A program made the position numbers and the translations under genes. A DNA stretch of 53,081 bases from Bacteroidota bacterium (lineage in GTDB: Bacteria > Bacteroidota > Bacteroidia > B-17B0 > Aurantibacillaceae): positions 72,094 to 125,174 of the forward strand of contig JAJONO010000004.1 of the NCBI GenBank assembly GCA_021323535.1, read 5' to 3'. The number at the start of each line of letters is the position of its first letter. The first letter of the stretch is position 1. Of this stretch, positions 31,857 through 41,003 are shown piece after piece. The notes under the pieces were generated by a model. That model ran no database searches. It was not told the DNA's origin and saw nothing but the letters and a program-made list of their open reading frames with translations.

Positions 31857-33509
31857 TTAGTGTTGAAGAATTAATTTCTTTCGGATAACGTTTCCATCTT
31901 CATTTTTAATTTCTACAAAATAGATGCCATCTCTTTTATCCGGGATATTTACGTTTATTCCTTCACTGCTTTTATATATTTTATTATCGATCGATTCTCC
32001 GATGCAATTATAAACACTCACCTCGCAGGAAGAAGAAAACTTTTGCTGCATTTTAAGAACGAAATTTCCATTGGCCGGATTAGGATAAACTGAAACCATA
32101 TCATCGGAAACTATTTCATTTAAACCTGCAGGAGTTGAACTGATCTTAGTTACAAAAGCATCTGTTCTGTCCCACCCTGAGGCCGAAAAGGCTCCGAAAT
32201 TTCCTCCGTCCAGTAATCCACCGGTAGCGTATACATTTCCTGAAGCCTCGGCACATACTGCGTTTCCTGACTCATATCCTAAAGGCTCGTACGTATCCGC
32301 AACACCTCCCACAGAAACAGCCCAAAGAAAAGTTCCTGAATTATTAAATGAAGCGACAAAAATATCGGAACTGTCGGATGCTGTTATGGATTGTGAATCA
32401 AAACTTGCCGTTGAGCCGAATTGTCCTGTTATAAAAAGATTTGTTCCATCGGTGCCAATTCCACGGGCGCGATCAATAAGACTTCCACCTGCGCCTTTTG
32501 CCCATAGAACATTTCCCGACTGATCATAACTTGCAATGAATACATTTGCCATTCCGGTTGTAGGAAAGCCAATGGATCCGAATTGCGCGTAGGCATTGAA
32601 CTCGCCGGTTATGTAAATTTTTCCCTGACTATCAAGCACTATCGACCAGGCCACATCGTCGTAATCGCCACCTGATTTCTGCACCCATTGCAGAGTTCCA
32701 TCGGGAGCGTATTTTGCAACATAAGAATCAAAATATCCAGGTGTGCAGGTCATTGTTTGTCCGCTAAAATTAGCGCCATTAGAATACATACCGCAGATAT
32801 AAACATTTCCGCTGGCATCGCACTTAACTGATTTTGCTTCGTCGCGGCCAGAGCTTCCCGCTTTTCTGAACCATAAAAAATTTCCATTCGCATCGTATTT
32901 GGCAACATAGATATCTCTGCCGCCCCAGCCTGATTGGATGGCGCCGTTGAATTTTGTTGTATCGGTAAAATATCCGGCAATGAAAATATTTCCCGAATTA
33001 TCATGAGTGATCGCTAAAGCCTTTTCACTGTATAGCCAGCCTTCGCTTCGTGCCCATTGAAGATTTCCGTTAAGATCATACTTACAGAAAAACGCGTCAT
33101 TATCGCCAATGGATTGTAGTGTGGCTGTGGAAGTGGAAAACGAAATAATATTCCCGTATCCTTCAATTTCTCCTGAAACATAAAGATTTCCAGTTCCGTC
33201 GCAATCCAGAGATTCGGCATAATCTCCAAGTGAACCACCTGCAGTTCTTATCCAGTCGATAGTTCCGTTAGGTGTATATTTTGCAATAAAAGCGTCATGA
33301 TTTCCGGCGCAGTTTACCTGTACGCCACTGAAGGTAGCATTGTTTTCTTCGTATTTTCCGGCCACATAAATATTTCCGGCATTGTCGCTGGAGATGCCAT
33401 AACCATAATCATAGGCCCAATGCCCCTCCGCTTTTCCCCAATGGAAATTCTGAGAATAAGAAAAAGAGGCAAAACTCCATAAGGCAAAAAATAAGTAGAC
33501 TTTTTTCAT
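31857..33509 (-). CDS. T9SS-secreted SBBP-repeat propeller protein
   Basis: A 550-residue protein with a signal peptide ending FSYSQ. The body is made of repeats with DNAGNIYVAGKY, FIAKY.PNGTIDWIRTAGG and similar, the SBBP/beta-propeller type. It ends with a type A T9SS sorting domain (VSVYPNPANGNFVLK, KRDGIYFVEIKN, KKLILQH). It has a perfect -7 box and a copy of the shared activator element, divergent from the STAS-synthase operon, so it is probably produced with the polysaccharide and may bind it. Binding itself is inference. Confidence 0.9.
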   Translation of the reverse strand: MKKVYLFFALWSFASFSYSQNFHWGKAEGHWAYDYGYGISSDNAGNIYVAGKYEENNATFSGVQVNCAGNHDAFIAKYTPNGTIDWIRTAGGSLGDYAESLDCDGTGNLYVSGEIEGYGNIISFSTSTATLQSIGDNDAFFCKYDLNGNLQWARSEGWLYSEKALAITHDNSGNIFIAGYFTDTTKFNGAIQSGWGGRDIYVAKYDANGNFLWFRKAGSSGRDEAKSVKCDASGNVYICGMYSNGANFSGQTMTCTPGYFDSYVAKYAPDGTLQWVQKSGGDYDDVAWSIVLDSQGKIYITGEFNAYAQFGSIGFPTTGMANVFIASYDQSGNVLWAKGAGGSLIDRARGIGTDGTNLFITGQFGSTASFDSQSITASDSSDIFVASFNNSGTFLWAVSVGGVADTYEPLGYESGNAVCAEASGNVYATGGLLDGGNFGAFSASGWDRTDAFVTKISSTPAGLNEIVSDDMVSVYPNPANGNFVLKMQQKFSSSCEVSVYNCIGESIDNKIYKSSEGINVNIPDKRDGIYFVEIKNEDGNVIRKKLILQH

Positions 33510-33546
33510 AATTTTTTTTTTAAAAAATTTAACATGTTTTTTATTT

Positions 33547-33610
33547 CAAAGTTATATTCGAAAAACGCGGGAGTTGTTTTGTTTTCGTTCACAGGATAAA
33601 TTCAATAGTT
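33547..33610 (-). promoter_or_regulatory. Shared bipartite activator site and -7 box for the SBBP-repeat gene
   Basis: Minus strand: AACTAT (33605-33610; 4 of 6), 15 bases, AACGAAAAC (33581-33589; 6 of 9), then a perfect -7 box TAACTTTG (33547-33554), 35 bases from the start of the second half. No TTG at -33. It is divergent from the site at 33686. Confidence 0.6.
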
Positions 33611-33685
33611 TAAAACGGAAAAATCTTGCGTGGATGGAATGAGAAATATTTCCCGAAAAATTAGTTGGGTAAAAAATTACCTTCT

Positions 33686-33749
33686 GGCTATCATAATACC
33701 CGTGTCACCGAATATCAGCTACTAACCCGGTTTCTCCAATGTAACTTTG
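33686..33749 (+). promoter_or_regulatory. Shared bipartite activator site and -7 box for the STAS-synthase operon
   Basis: GGCTAT (33686-33691), 15 bases, ACCGAATAT (33707-33715), then a perfect -7 box TAACTTTG (33742-33749), 35 bases from the start of the second half. No TTG at -33. The start codon follows at 33773. Confidence 0.75.
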
Positions 33750-33772
33750 TATAAAGGAAACTGGAGAGTATT

Positions 33773-34147
33773 ATGGAAAATTTAGAGAACCCGGGAGTAA
33801 ACCAAAGTTCCGCGCCAGTAATACCGGAAGCAGCAAAACTGCAGCTGGAAGCGGAGAAAAAAATTGCAAGCAATGTGATGAGTATAAGATTAACGCCGGA
33901 TGGACTTATTATAAAGGACGAGAATGAAGAATCGAACAGCGATAAATTACCAGGAGTATATTGTCAGGGAGTAATGTATTACGATCTCAGTCAGATTCAC
34001 TTTATTAATAACACCGGCATGGCCATTCTTATTGATCTTTTAAAATCGTTGCTTGAAATGGAAGTGTCGGTACAATTTGTAAATGTAGACGACAAGATCA
34101 AGAGAAAAATAAAAGAAATGGGTTTAGAAAAAATCATTCGTTGCTGA
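33773..34147 (+). CDS. STAS-domain protein
   Basis: A 124-residue cytoplasmic protein. Residues about 62-122 look like the second half of a STAS fold: VMYYDLSQIHFINNTGMAILIDLLKSL followed by VSVQFVNVDDKIKRKIKEMGL. In anti-sigma antagonists this loop is usually D-S-x-G with a phosphorylated Ser; here it is N79-N80-T81-G82, so phosphorylation, if any, would be on Thr81. The first 35 residues are unusual and low in structure. It ends 7 bp before the synthase at 34155, so a regulatory contact with that enzyme or with an anti-sigma-type partner is plausible. No anti-sigma kinase is in the window. Confidence 0.75.
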   Translation: MENLENPGVNQSSAPVIPEAAKLQLEAEKKIASNVMSIRLTPDGLIIKDENEESNSDKLPGVYCQGVMYYDLSQIHFINNTGMAILIDLLKSLLEMEVSVQFVNVDDKIKRKIKEMGLEKIIRC

Positions 34148-34154
34148 TATTACC

Positions 34155-35993
34155 TTGAAAAAACAATTTTATTTCAATAGATTCGAACACCGGAAACCAT
34201 ATCCCGCCATCAGGGAAAATAAATTAAGGACACTGCTGTTCCAGTTTTTTGGTATCGTTACAATTGCTCTGGGAATTGCTTATCTTAACTGGAGATGGCG
34301 CTACTCGCTTAATCCCGACGCTATGACCTTTTCTGTGTTCCTGGTTGTTGCTGAAACACTCAGTTTTATAAGCACCGTTATGATCATTATCAACTTCTGG
34401 GCTTACAAAGATCCTGAAAAAACTCCACCCGTGAGAATGTTGTCGGAAATTGAAGATCTGCAGGGAAGACCCGACCGGCCCGTTACTATTGACGTTTTTA
34501 TTGCAACATACAACGAAGATGTTGAACTTGTACGTTACAGTATCATTGACGCGAAAAACCTGAATTACCCTTACGACGATGTAGAAATAAAAGTTTATGT
34601 GCTCGATGATGGCCGAAGAGACGGCCGCGATCCGAAAAAGGAAAACATGAAGAAGGTTGCCGAAGAAGAAGGTGTTGGTTACCTGATCCGCGAACATAAT
34701 GAAGGTTACAAAGCCGGCAATCTTAAGAACGCTCTTGAACATACCAATGGTGATATTTTCGCCATCCTGGATGCCGACACACGACCTTTTCCTGATTTTC
34801 TCGTAAATACTACAGGATATTTTAAAAGAAAAAAGGTAGCATGGGTACAAACACCGCAATGGTTTTATGATACCACAGAAGCGCAACCTCTTTCTGAGGT
34901 TATAAACGGAAGATTAAATCTACATCAGACTCAGAATTTTTTCGGAACACAATTAAAAAAATTCAACAATTTTATTTTCGGAAAGATCATGGTGAACGAA
35001 GATATTTTCGGGAACGATCCCAGACTCTTCTACGATGTAATTCTCCGGAAAAGAAATTTTTTTAACGCGGCGTTTTGCTGCGGTGCTGGTTCGGTTCACA
35101 GAAGAGAAGCCATCATGAGTCTTGCGGTTAAAGATTTCGCAGACAAACTTAACAAACTTGAAAACGATCTTAAAAGCAGGAACAGCGCTGAAAAAGAAAT
35201 CAAAGAACAAAAACAGGCTCTCATTCTTAAAGAAGAAATTATTCCGTTTAAGTTTCACGCCTCTGAGGATATTTATACTTCTATAATGTTACATGCCGAC
35301 AAAGAGAACCGATGGGAAAGTATACAACATGCGGGGGTGGAATGCAGAATGCTTTCTACACAGGATCTCGATAGCTGGATCAAACAGCACCAGCGATACG
35401 CCGAAGGCTCACTGGATATTGCTTTCAAAGACAATCCCATCTTTATAAAAGGACTCACATTAGGACAACGCATCTGTTACTTCAGCACTATCTGGTCATA
35501 CTTTGCCCCATTGTGGATCCTGGTCTTCCTGTTAAGTCCGGTCATTTTCTTTTTTACACTCGATCTTCCTGTGAGGGCGTATAGTTTTGACTTCTTTAAA
35601 TATTTTCTTCCGTTCCAGATTGTTAACACGATTACGATCGCTATCGGATGCTGGGGAATTGCAACCAAACGAGGTGATCAGTATTATATTTCCAGCTTTT
35701 GGTTTATGATATTATCTCTTATTTCGGTGGTACGTGGGAAGAAAGTAAAATTTAATGTGACGCCAAAAGGAAAAGCGCTCGCGAAAAACACACCCCATAT
35801 TCTTCCCCACATCATTATTATTTCACTCACATTATTAGGAATTGCCTGGAACGGGGTTCTCCTCGCGTTAGGCAGGCACCCTACTCCATCAGGATTTGCT
35901 GCCAACTCATTCTGGTGCATTTTTAATATTATTTCATTAAGCATTATGATACGTGCCGCTTACTGGAGGCCGGTAGAAACGGAAGAAGTATAA
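34155..35993 (+). CDS. Processive GT2 synthase (cellulose-synthase-like)
   Basis: A 612-residue membrane glycosyltransferase that would polymerise and export a beta-linked polysaccharide from a nucleotide sugar. Two membrane segments lie at about 27-45 and 58-82. The GT2 domain has DDG (151-153), DAD (206-208), the acid pair ED (371-372) and QHQRY (411-415) in place of the usual QxxRW. Four or more membrane segments follow, and the protein ends without a PilZ domain. About 45 extra residues, mostly coiled-coil-like (328-360), sit between the RREA motif and ED, where BcsA has a short loop. Translation starts at a TTG 7 bp after the STAS stop; there is no suitable ATG. The product polymer cannot be named. 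Confidence 0.9.
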   Translation: MKKQFYFNRFEHRKPYPAIRENKLRTLLFQFFGIVTIALGIAYLNWRWRYSLNPDAMTFSVFLVVAETLSFISTVMIIINFWAYKDPEKTPPVRMLSEIEDLQGRPDRPVTIDVFIATYNEDVELVRYSIIDAKNLNYPYDDVEIKVYVLDDGRRDGRDPKKENMKKVAEEEGVGYLIREHNEGYKAGNLKNALEHTNGDIFAILDADTRPFPDFLVNTTGYFKRKKVAWVQTPQWFYDTTEAQPLSEVINGRLNLHQTQNFFGTQLKKFNNFIFGKIMVNEDIFGNDPRLFYDVILRKRNFFNAAFCCGAGSVHRREAIMSLAVKDFADKLNKLENDLKSRNSAEKEIKEQKQALILKEEIIPFKFHASEDIYTSIMLHADKENRWESIQHAGVECRMLSTQDLDSWIKQHQRYAEGSLDIAFKDNPIFIKGLTLGQRICYFSTIWSYFAPLWILVFLLSPVIFFFTLDLPVRAYSFDFFKYFLPFQIVNTITIAIGCWGIATKRGDQYYISSFWFMILSLISVVRGKKVKFNVTPKGKALAKNTPHILPHIIIISLTLLGIAWNGVLLALGRHPTPSGFAANSFWCIFNIISLSIMIRAAYWRPVETEEV

Positions 35994-36010
35994 TTTTAAA
36001 ACCGAACGTC

Positions 36011-36283
36011 ATGAACAAATATTCCTTTTTATTTAAGCCTGTATTCTTCGTTTTTAATTTAATATTCGCGACCTGGCTGGTATTAGCCATTGAAAAAATA
36101 CAACCTTCAGATTTCGGAAAATACAAATCTATATTTGATAAAGCCCCGAAACCTAAAACTGTAACAACAAACGATAAAGATTATCTCAAAGCGCTTTTCA
36201 TAAAATATAAAACAGGACAGCTCGACAGCCTTAACCTGGAAAAGGAACTTGATAAATTTGTGGCGCCGGTGGTTGAGGATTAG
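36011..36283 (+). CDS. Small single-pass membrane protein
   Basis: A 90-residue protein with one hydrophobic segment (about residues 7-27, FLFKPVFFVFNLIFATWLVLAI) and a charged C-terminal part of about 60 residues. It starts 17 bp after the synthase on the same strand and is probably the third gene of the STAS-synthase operon. No family is recognised. Small single-pass partners are common beside processive synthases, so an accessory role is a positional inference only. Confidence 0.65.
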   Translation: MNKYSFLFKPVFFVFNLIFATWLVLAIEKIQPSDFGKYKSIFDKAPKPKTVTTNDKDYLKALFIKYKTGQLDSLNLEKELDKFVAPVVED

Positions 36284-36368
36284 TTATGGCGCATGGCTCT
36301 GCCTGTGTGTCTATCCTATTAACAGAGCCAATAAAATATTCGACAGGAGTGGGTCGCCCGCGCCAGTT

Positions 36369-37214
36369 TTATTTACTATGAGTAAGATGATAATTTACCA
36401 GATCGTCGATTGGTGAGTGTATGATACGACCAGGTTTCATGCCGAAAGACCGGGAAACTTCTTCAAGAACGTTTTTAAAAATAAATCCTACAGATCCCAC
36501 GCAATTGAACTGGTAATTTTTGTAACCCGGGTACATGCTAACAAGGTTTGTAAAAAAATCATCGAAAGCTTTTCTTACAATTTTTTTGATGTAAGGATGA
36601 TTTTTATTTTCGTCGGCAAACACGCAGAAACTTGCCAGGAAACGATTTGGTAAAGGCTTATTATAAAGCGAATCGAAAATGGCTATTGGAGAAAGACTGT
36701 ATTTCTCAGTGAATTTTTTTTCAAGTTCTGATGGAAGATACCCACGGAGATAATCCCGTATAAGTTTTTTACCAATATAACTTCCGCTACCCTCATCACC
36801 GAGAAGATATCCAAGCGAATCGATATTCTGTTGAATAGCGTTACCATTATAAATACAGGTATTGGATCCTGTACCGATAATAGCTGCGAATCCTTCCTGG
36901 TTTCCGAGCAAGGCCCTGGCAGCCGCGAGCATATCGTGCCCCACAGATACTTTTGAATTTACAAAACACCTTGTGAGCGCCTGGTTAACAATAGTAATAT
37001 TATTATCGCTCGAACAACCGGCTCCATAAAAATAAATGCTTGTCACCACCGAAGGGTCAAATTGTGTTACAAGTTTCTCCGTTAATGAATAATAAATATT
37101 CTCTGAATTAATGAAATAAGGATTATAACCGATTGTTTTGTAGCGAAATTGTTCTTTTTCATTTATCAGTACCCAATCGGTTTTGGTAGAACCACTGTCA
37201 GCAATTAATATCAT
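36369..37214 (-). CDS. BadF/BadG-type sugar kinase (N-acetylglucosamine-kinase-like)
   Basis: A 281-residue cytoplasmic ASKHA-fold kinase. The N-terminal phosphate loop is LIADSGSTKTDWVLI. Further motifs are FYGAGC, the DMLAAARAL segment and FAAIIGTGSNTCIYNG, then SLGYLLGDEGSGSYIGKKL, all typical of the BcrAD/N-acetylglucosamine kinase group in Bacteroidota. It would phosphorylate a hexose or amino sugar. The start at 37214 gives this loop at the N-terminus; the frame is open upstream to 37259, overlapping the GH57 gene end. It is the third gene of the operon starting near 39798. The exact sugar is not determined by sequence. Confidence 0.88.
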   Translation of the reverse strand: MILIADSGSTKTDWVLINEKEQFRYKTIGYNPYFINSENIYYSLTEKLVTQFDPSVVTSIYFYGAGCSSDNNITIVNQALTRCFVNSKVSVGHDMLAAARALLGNQEGFAAIIGTGSNTCIYNGNAIQQNIDSLGYLLGDEGSGSYIGKKLIRDYLRGYLPSELEKKFTEKYSLSPIAIFDSLYNKPLPNRFLASFCVFADENKNHPYIKKIVRKAFDDFFTNLVSMYPGYKNYQFNCVGSVGFIFKNVLEEVSRSFGMKPGRIIHSPIDDLVNYHLTHSK

Positions 37215-37236
37215 TTTTAATACGTACTTAAGGGAT

Positions 37237-38499
37237 TCAGCTTTCCAGAACTGCAGCAAGAACAGATGGCTCTTCCTGCGGCGCTTTTGGTTTTTGCTTC
37301 ACTTTTGTTTTTTTAAGTTTATTTTTTAATATGCATTCCAGGTCGCTGAAGGAATTCATAAAATACATGTAAGCTTCGTAGGGAGAATCATACGGACTAA
37401 AATATTTATGCACGTCGCCATCGCTCCAGAATTTAGTACACATGTAATAAAAATGATCGGAAGTCTGAAGGCGTTCCCACACATTTAAGAGTTCGGGGTC
37501 ATTACATGACTTAATATCACTTTCTATAGAAAAAATACGTTTTGCTGATTCGTGCTGCATAGAGTTACTCAACCATGCCGAGAGATCTCTTTCTGTATCG
37601 GCCCACGAAGTAAAGTTATGCGCGTCGTAAACGTCACGTGCCGGATAAGCGTCTATCACTTCCGAAGGAGTTTTGAAATTAAAATCAGGGTGACTTAAAA
37701 TTTCTCCCGGAAGATGATCAAGAAAATTAAAAATTCCCGTCGATTCCCATTGGTGTTCACCAAAAGTTTCATAATCCATGAACAGGTTAATTGTTTCTCC
37801 ATTTCCCGCGATATCAAACACCCAGTTTTTGAATTTATCTACTGTGAGTGGCCACTCTTTCCAGTTTTTATCAGAGAAGCGAAAAGCAATATCATCGGAT
37901 AAGCGATGATTCTTTAAAAGCAATTTTACGTTTATGTTGTTAACGGGCCTATAAATAAAGTTGGGCGTTCTTCCATTCAGTAAACGGTCCACACCTTCAC
38001 AGATAATTCCTTTATAACCCATTCCTTCAATGAACGAAGCCAGTTCGTTATTGTAAATAAGCTCGGTATTACGAAACACTTTTGGTTCCTGGCCGAAATA
38101 TTTTTTGATCACTTCAGAATGTTTTTGAACCTGCCTTACAAATTCGGGTTTGGAATAAATGAAGCTCAGAGAATGTGAGTAGGTTTCCGACAGAAATTCA
38201 ACGCAACCCGTATTTGCCAGGTCAATGAAAGATTGGAGAACATCTGGCCTGTAAAGCGCGAATTGTTCCAACGCCGTTCCACTGATGGAATAACTGATAC
38301 GGAAATTTCCGTTGTGACGACGGATCAGGTCGAGCATTTTACGATTGGTAGGGAGGTAACACTTTTCAGAAACCTTGTCCATGATCTCACGGTTCTTCGT
38401 GTCATCTTCATAATAATGTGAACGACCAATATCGAAGAAGGAATAGTTTCTGAGCCTGAATGGCTGGTGAACCTGGAAGTAAAAACAAACTGAAGGCAT
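37237..38499 (-). CDS. Glycoside hydrolase family 57 protein
   Basis: A 420-residue cytoplasmic protein beginning SVCFYFQVHQPFRL, the family 57 start (H-Q-P). Other features are YYEDDTKNREIM, ISYSISGTALEQF, FLSETYSHSLSFI, VFRNTELIYNN (nucleophile Glu region) and FMDYETFGEHQW (Asp/Glu region). GH57 enzymes act on alpha-glucans as amylases or branching enzymes. In Bacteroidota a GT4-like synthase next to a GH57 enzyme is a familiar alpha-glucan pair, which is what is found here (GT4 6 bp upstream). It is not exported. It is probably involved in storage-glucan turnover. Confidence 0.92.
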   Translation of the reverse strand: MPSVCFYFQVHQPFRLRNYSFFDIGRSHYYEDDTKNREIMDKVSEKCYLPTNRKMLDLIRRHNGNFRISYSISGTALEQFALYRPDVLQSFIDLANTGCVEFLSETYSHSLSFIYSKPEFVRQVQKHSEVIKKYFGQEPKVFRNTELIYNNELASFIEGMGYKGIICEGVDRLLNGRTPNFIYRPVNNINVKLLLKNHRLSDDIAFRFSDKNWKEWPLTVDKFKNWVFDIAGNGETINLFMDYETFGEHQWESTGIFNFLDHLPGEILSHPDFNFKTPSEVIDAYPARDVYDAHNFTSWADTERDLSAWLSNSMQHESAKRIFSIESDIKSCNDPELLNVWERLQTSDHFYYMCTKFWSDGDVHKYFSPYDSPYEAYMYFMNSFSDLECILKNKLKKTKVKQKPKAPQEEPSVLAAVLES

Positions 38500-38505
38500 A
38501 GGATT

Positions 38506-39798
38506 TTATTTAGTGGTTATAAATTGATTGGATGAATAAGCATTCATTATTTTTTCAGCTGAAATTTTCCAGCTGATATTCTGTAAATTAATGGAAGCAT
38601 CTTCCACTACTTTCTTTCGCAGTGTTTTATCATGAAGCAGATTGAGAATATGTCCCGCCGCTTTGTTATCGTCCCAGAAATCGAACATGAGTGAGCCGTT
38701 GAGTACTTCGGCTACACCAGATTGTTTTGAAATAACACAAGGAATTCCGAACTGCGCGGCTTCTATAGCGGATAAACCAAAAGGTTCCGAAACAGAAGGC
38801 ATACAGTATACATCGCTTACAGAAAATAAGTAGTGCAGTTTTTCCTGGTTGAGAAATCCTGTGAGGTGAAAACGGTTGCCAATGCTCTTATAAGAACTTT
38901 TTTCAAGAACCGGCCGAAAGTAATCACCAACACCGGCCATAACAAAACGTACATCAGGATCCTTTTCAAGAACCCGAGCGGCGATATCAAGAAATTTTTC
39001 AGGTCCTTTCTGACGCGTTAACCTTCCAACGAAAAGAACAGTTTTTTCTTTAAAGGGGCGTTTGCTTTTAAATGTCTTTACCGGAACGCTTCCATTATGC
39101 ACCACCTGGATTTTATTTTTGCTGATGCCATAATATTTAGTGATGATATTTGCTGTAAAATTACTAACGGGTACGAGCAGGTCGGCGCTTTCCATTCCCG
39201 TTTTTTCGAGCTGGTATACCCAACCCTTATTTTCCGGTCCGCTTCTATCCACTTCAAGCGAATGAATATGCATTACTAAAGGTTTCCCGGTTTCTTCTTT
39301 TATTTTCATACCGGCGATCATCGTCATCCAGTCGTGCGCGTGTATTACATCAAAGTCTATATTCTTTGCAAGCTGAGAAGTTATTTCGGCGTAATGCATT
39401 ACTTTTCCGATTACATCGCCGCCATATAAACTGTCAATAGAAAAACCGTTAAGCTGGCCTTTTGAATTTACAAAACTGTGAGCGCCTTCTATTCCAAACG
39501 TAGAAGTTTCAGAATAGTACGGATTGATATCGGAAGAAACCATATGAAGTCCGAACGGAAAAGGCTTCCTGTAGTTGGACGGAAAACTATTAAAAAAAGC
39601 TGGATCTATATTATTGATCCCAACGAGGTTCATGTTTCTCATTTTGAAATCAGGACTCGTTTTCGGGACTATCATGGTTATGTTCGCCATTTCGGACATG
39701 GCGCTTGAAAGATCATGGCAAGCAACTCCTAATCCTCCGTTAATTATTGGCGGAAATTCCCACCCTAACATTAATACTTTTGGAAGATCGTTTCTCAT
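38506..39798 (-). CDS. GT4-type glycosyltransferase (glycogen-synthase-like)
   Basis: About 430 residues, GT-B fold. The N-terminus VLMLGWEFPPIINGGLGVACHDL is the acceptor/ADP-glucose-type loop of starch/glycogen synthases and GT4 enzymes. FDVIHAHDWMT, VLFVGRLTRQKGPE and SVSEPFGLSAIEAAQFG (EX7E motif) follow. It probably extends an alpha-glucan in the cytoplasm. I chose the ATG at 39798; a GTG at 39819 (adding 7 residues) is possible and would fit the leader length of the other shared promoters better. It is first of a three-gene operon with GH57 and a sugar kinase, and carries the shared activator element upstream. Confidence 0.92.
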   Translation of the reverse strand: MRNDLPKVLMLGWEFPPIINGGLGVACHDLSSAMSEMANITMIVPKTSPDFKMRNMNLVGINNIDPAFFNSFPSNYRKPFPFGLHMVSSDINPYYSETSTFGIEGAHSFVNSKGQLNGFSIDSLYGGDVIGKVMHYAEITSQLAKNIDFDVIHAHDWMTMIAGMKIKEETGKPLVMHIHSLEVDRSGPENKGWVYQLEKTGMESADLLVPVSNFTANIITKYYGISKNKIQVVHNGSVPVKTFKSKRPFKEKTVLFVGRLTRQKGPEKFLDIAARVLEKDPDVRFVMAGVGDYFRPVLEKSSYKSIGNRFHLTGFLNQEKLHYLFSVSDVYCMPSVSEPFGLSAIEAAQFGIPCVISKQSGVAEVLNGSLMFDFWDDNKAAGHILNLLHDKTLRKKVVEDASINLQNISWKISAEKIMNAYSSNQFITTK

Positions 39799-39851
39799 AT
39801 AGCACAAAATTTTATCCACGACATAACTCGCCGGATCAGTCTTTTTTTATG

Positions 39852-39915
39852 TAAACTTATTACCGATACAAGCCAAAGAGGGACAATATTCGGTGGTGGC
39901 GGATTTTTGATAGCC
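39852..39915 (-). promoter_or_regulatory. Shared bipartite activator site and -7 box for the GT4-GH57 operon
   Basis: Minus strand: GGCTAT (39910-39915), 15 bases, ACCGAATAT (39886-39894), both perfect, then TAAGTTTA (39852-39859; 7 of 8) starting 35 bases after the second half begins. This lies in a gene-free stretch (39799-40126) that also holds the partial site at 40056. Confidence 0.72.
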
Positions 39916-40055
39916 GAAGACTGAAAAAAACAGGCTGCCTTTTAGACCGGTTTTTTGCACTTAAAACTTCTGAAAACAGGCTGAAAAGTAAAGCTCAAAA
40001 CTCAGAAAAAGCTGACCATTCTTTTGCCCTTTTTAATCCTTTAAACAGGGAGTTT

Positions 40056-40098
40056 ACCGAATTAAAAAGAATATTTACTAAATGCAGCGATACATTTG
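40056..40098 (+). promoter_or_regulatory. Partial shared activator site with perfect -7 box
   Basis: ACCGAATTA (40056-40064; 7 of 9) and TACATTTG (40091-40098; perfect -7 box), 35 bases apart as elsewhere. The distal half-site position (40035-40040) reads AATCCT and does not match. It serves the gene at 40127 and is divergent from the site at 39852. Confidence 0.5.
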
Positions 40099-40126
40099 CC
40101 GAAATGAACCATATAAATAAATAACC

Positions 40127-40987
40127 ATGAAAAAAATCTTTACCCTTCTTACTCTGGCCCTGGTGCCAATGTTAAATGCCCAACAGGTTTACTGCGACTT
40201 TGAAGGTACAAAAGTGGCCAGCCTTGCCGAATGGAACGGGACCATGGATTCGCTTGCGGTGAATCCTGCTCCGACAAGTACCATTAATCCAAGCAGCGTC
40301 TGCGGGAAGTATATACGCGATACGGCGAAGTACGACAACTTTAAACTTTTCCCGTATTCTACACTTTCGGATGTAACTTCTTATGCCAGTACATCTACTT
40401 CGGCGCCTAAAATGACCATGAAACTATTTACAAAAGCGCCGGCTGGCACAAAAATTGATTTACAACTTGGGGTTCGTAGTACCACAACTTATCCTGCCGG
40501 AATTCACAGCGAATACACGGCTGTTACCACGGTACAGAACGAATGGCAGGTGATCACATTCAACTTTGTACAGATGGCTCCCGGAACAACTATTACACCA
40601 ACCAGCATCGATAAAATTGTAGTTCTTTTTAAACCTGGCGCTAACACAAAAGACACCATTTATTTTGATGATCCAACAGGTCCGCAACTTACGCCGATTG
40701 GCGTGAAAGAAATCCATGCCACATCAGGAACGCAGTTAACCGGCAATCTTCCAAACCCTGCAAAGGAAAGTACAGAGATAAAATTTAATTTAGCTTCAGA
40801 AGCAAACGTGTCGCTGAAAATTCATGACATGTTAGGAAGAGAAATCAGTACACTGGTAAATGAACAACTCGAAGCCGGAAATCATTCCGTTCATTTTTCC
40901 ACCGCGGCGATACCTTCGGGTGTTTACTTTTATACGCTCAAAGAAGGAAATTACACAAAGACAATGAAGATGATTGTCTCTAAATAG
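40127..40987 (+). CDS. T9SS-secreted carbohydrate-binding-like protein
   Basis: A 286-residue protein with a signal peptide ending LNAQ. Residues about 20-195 form a beta-sandwich of CBM11/CBM-like style (YCDFEG, KMTMKLFTKAPAGTKIDLQLGV, WQVITFNFVQM, DKIVVLFKPGANTKDTIYFDD). The C-terminus is a type A T9SS sorting domain (NLPNPAKESTEIKF, HDMLGREISTLV, PSGVYFYTLKEG, MKMIVSK). It has no catalytic domain, so it probably binds the polysaccharide at the cell surface. The N-terminal domain is like that of the secreted GH26 at 46964, suggesting a common ligand. A bidirectional terminator follows. Confidence 0.88.
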   Translation: MKKIFTLLTLALVPMLNAQQVYCDFEGTKVASLAEWNGTMDSLAVNPAPTSTINPSSVCGKYIRDTAKYDNFKLFPYSTLSDVTSYASTSTSAPKMTMKLFTKAPAGTKIDLQLGVRSTTTYPAGIHSEYTAVTTVQNEWQVITFNFVQMAPGTTITPTSIDKIVVLFKPGANTKDTIYFDDPTGPQLTPIGVKEIHATSGTQLTGNLPNPAKESTEIKFNLASEANVSLKIHDMLGREISTLVNEQLEAGNHSVHFSTAAIPSGVYFYTLKEGNYTKTMKMIVSK

Positions 40988-41003
40988 AAACCCTGCACAA
41001 AAC

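Noticed and set aside
36295-36329. Hairpin GGCTCTG/CAGAGCC as a terminator after the synthase operon
   Set aside because: The stem is 7 bp with a 21-nt loop and is not followed by a T-run on either strand.
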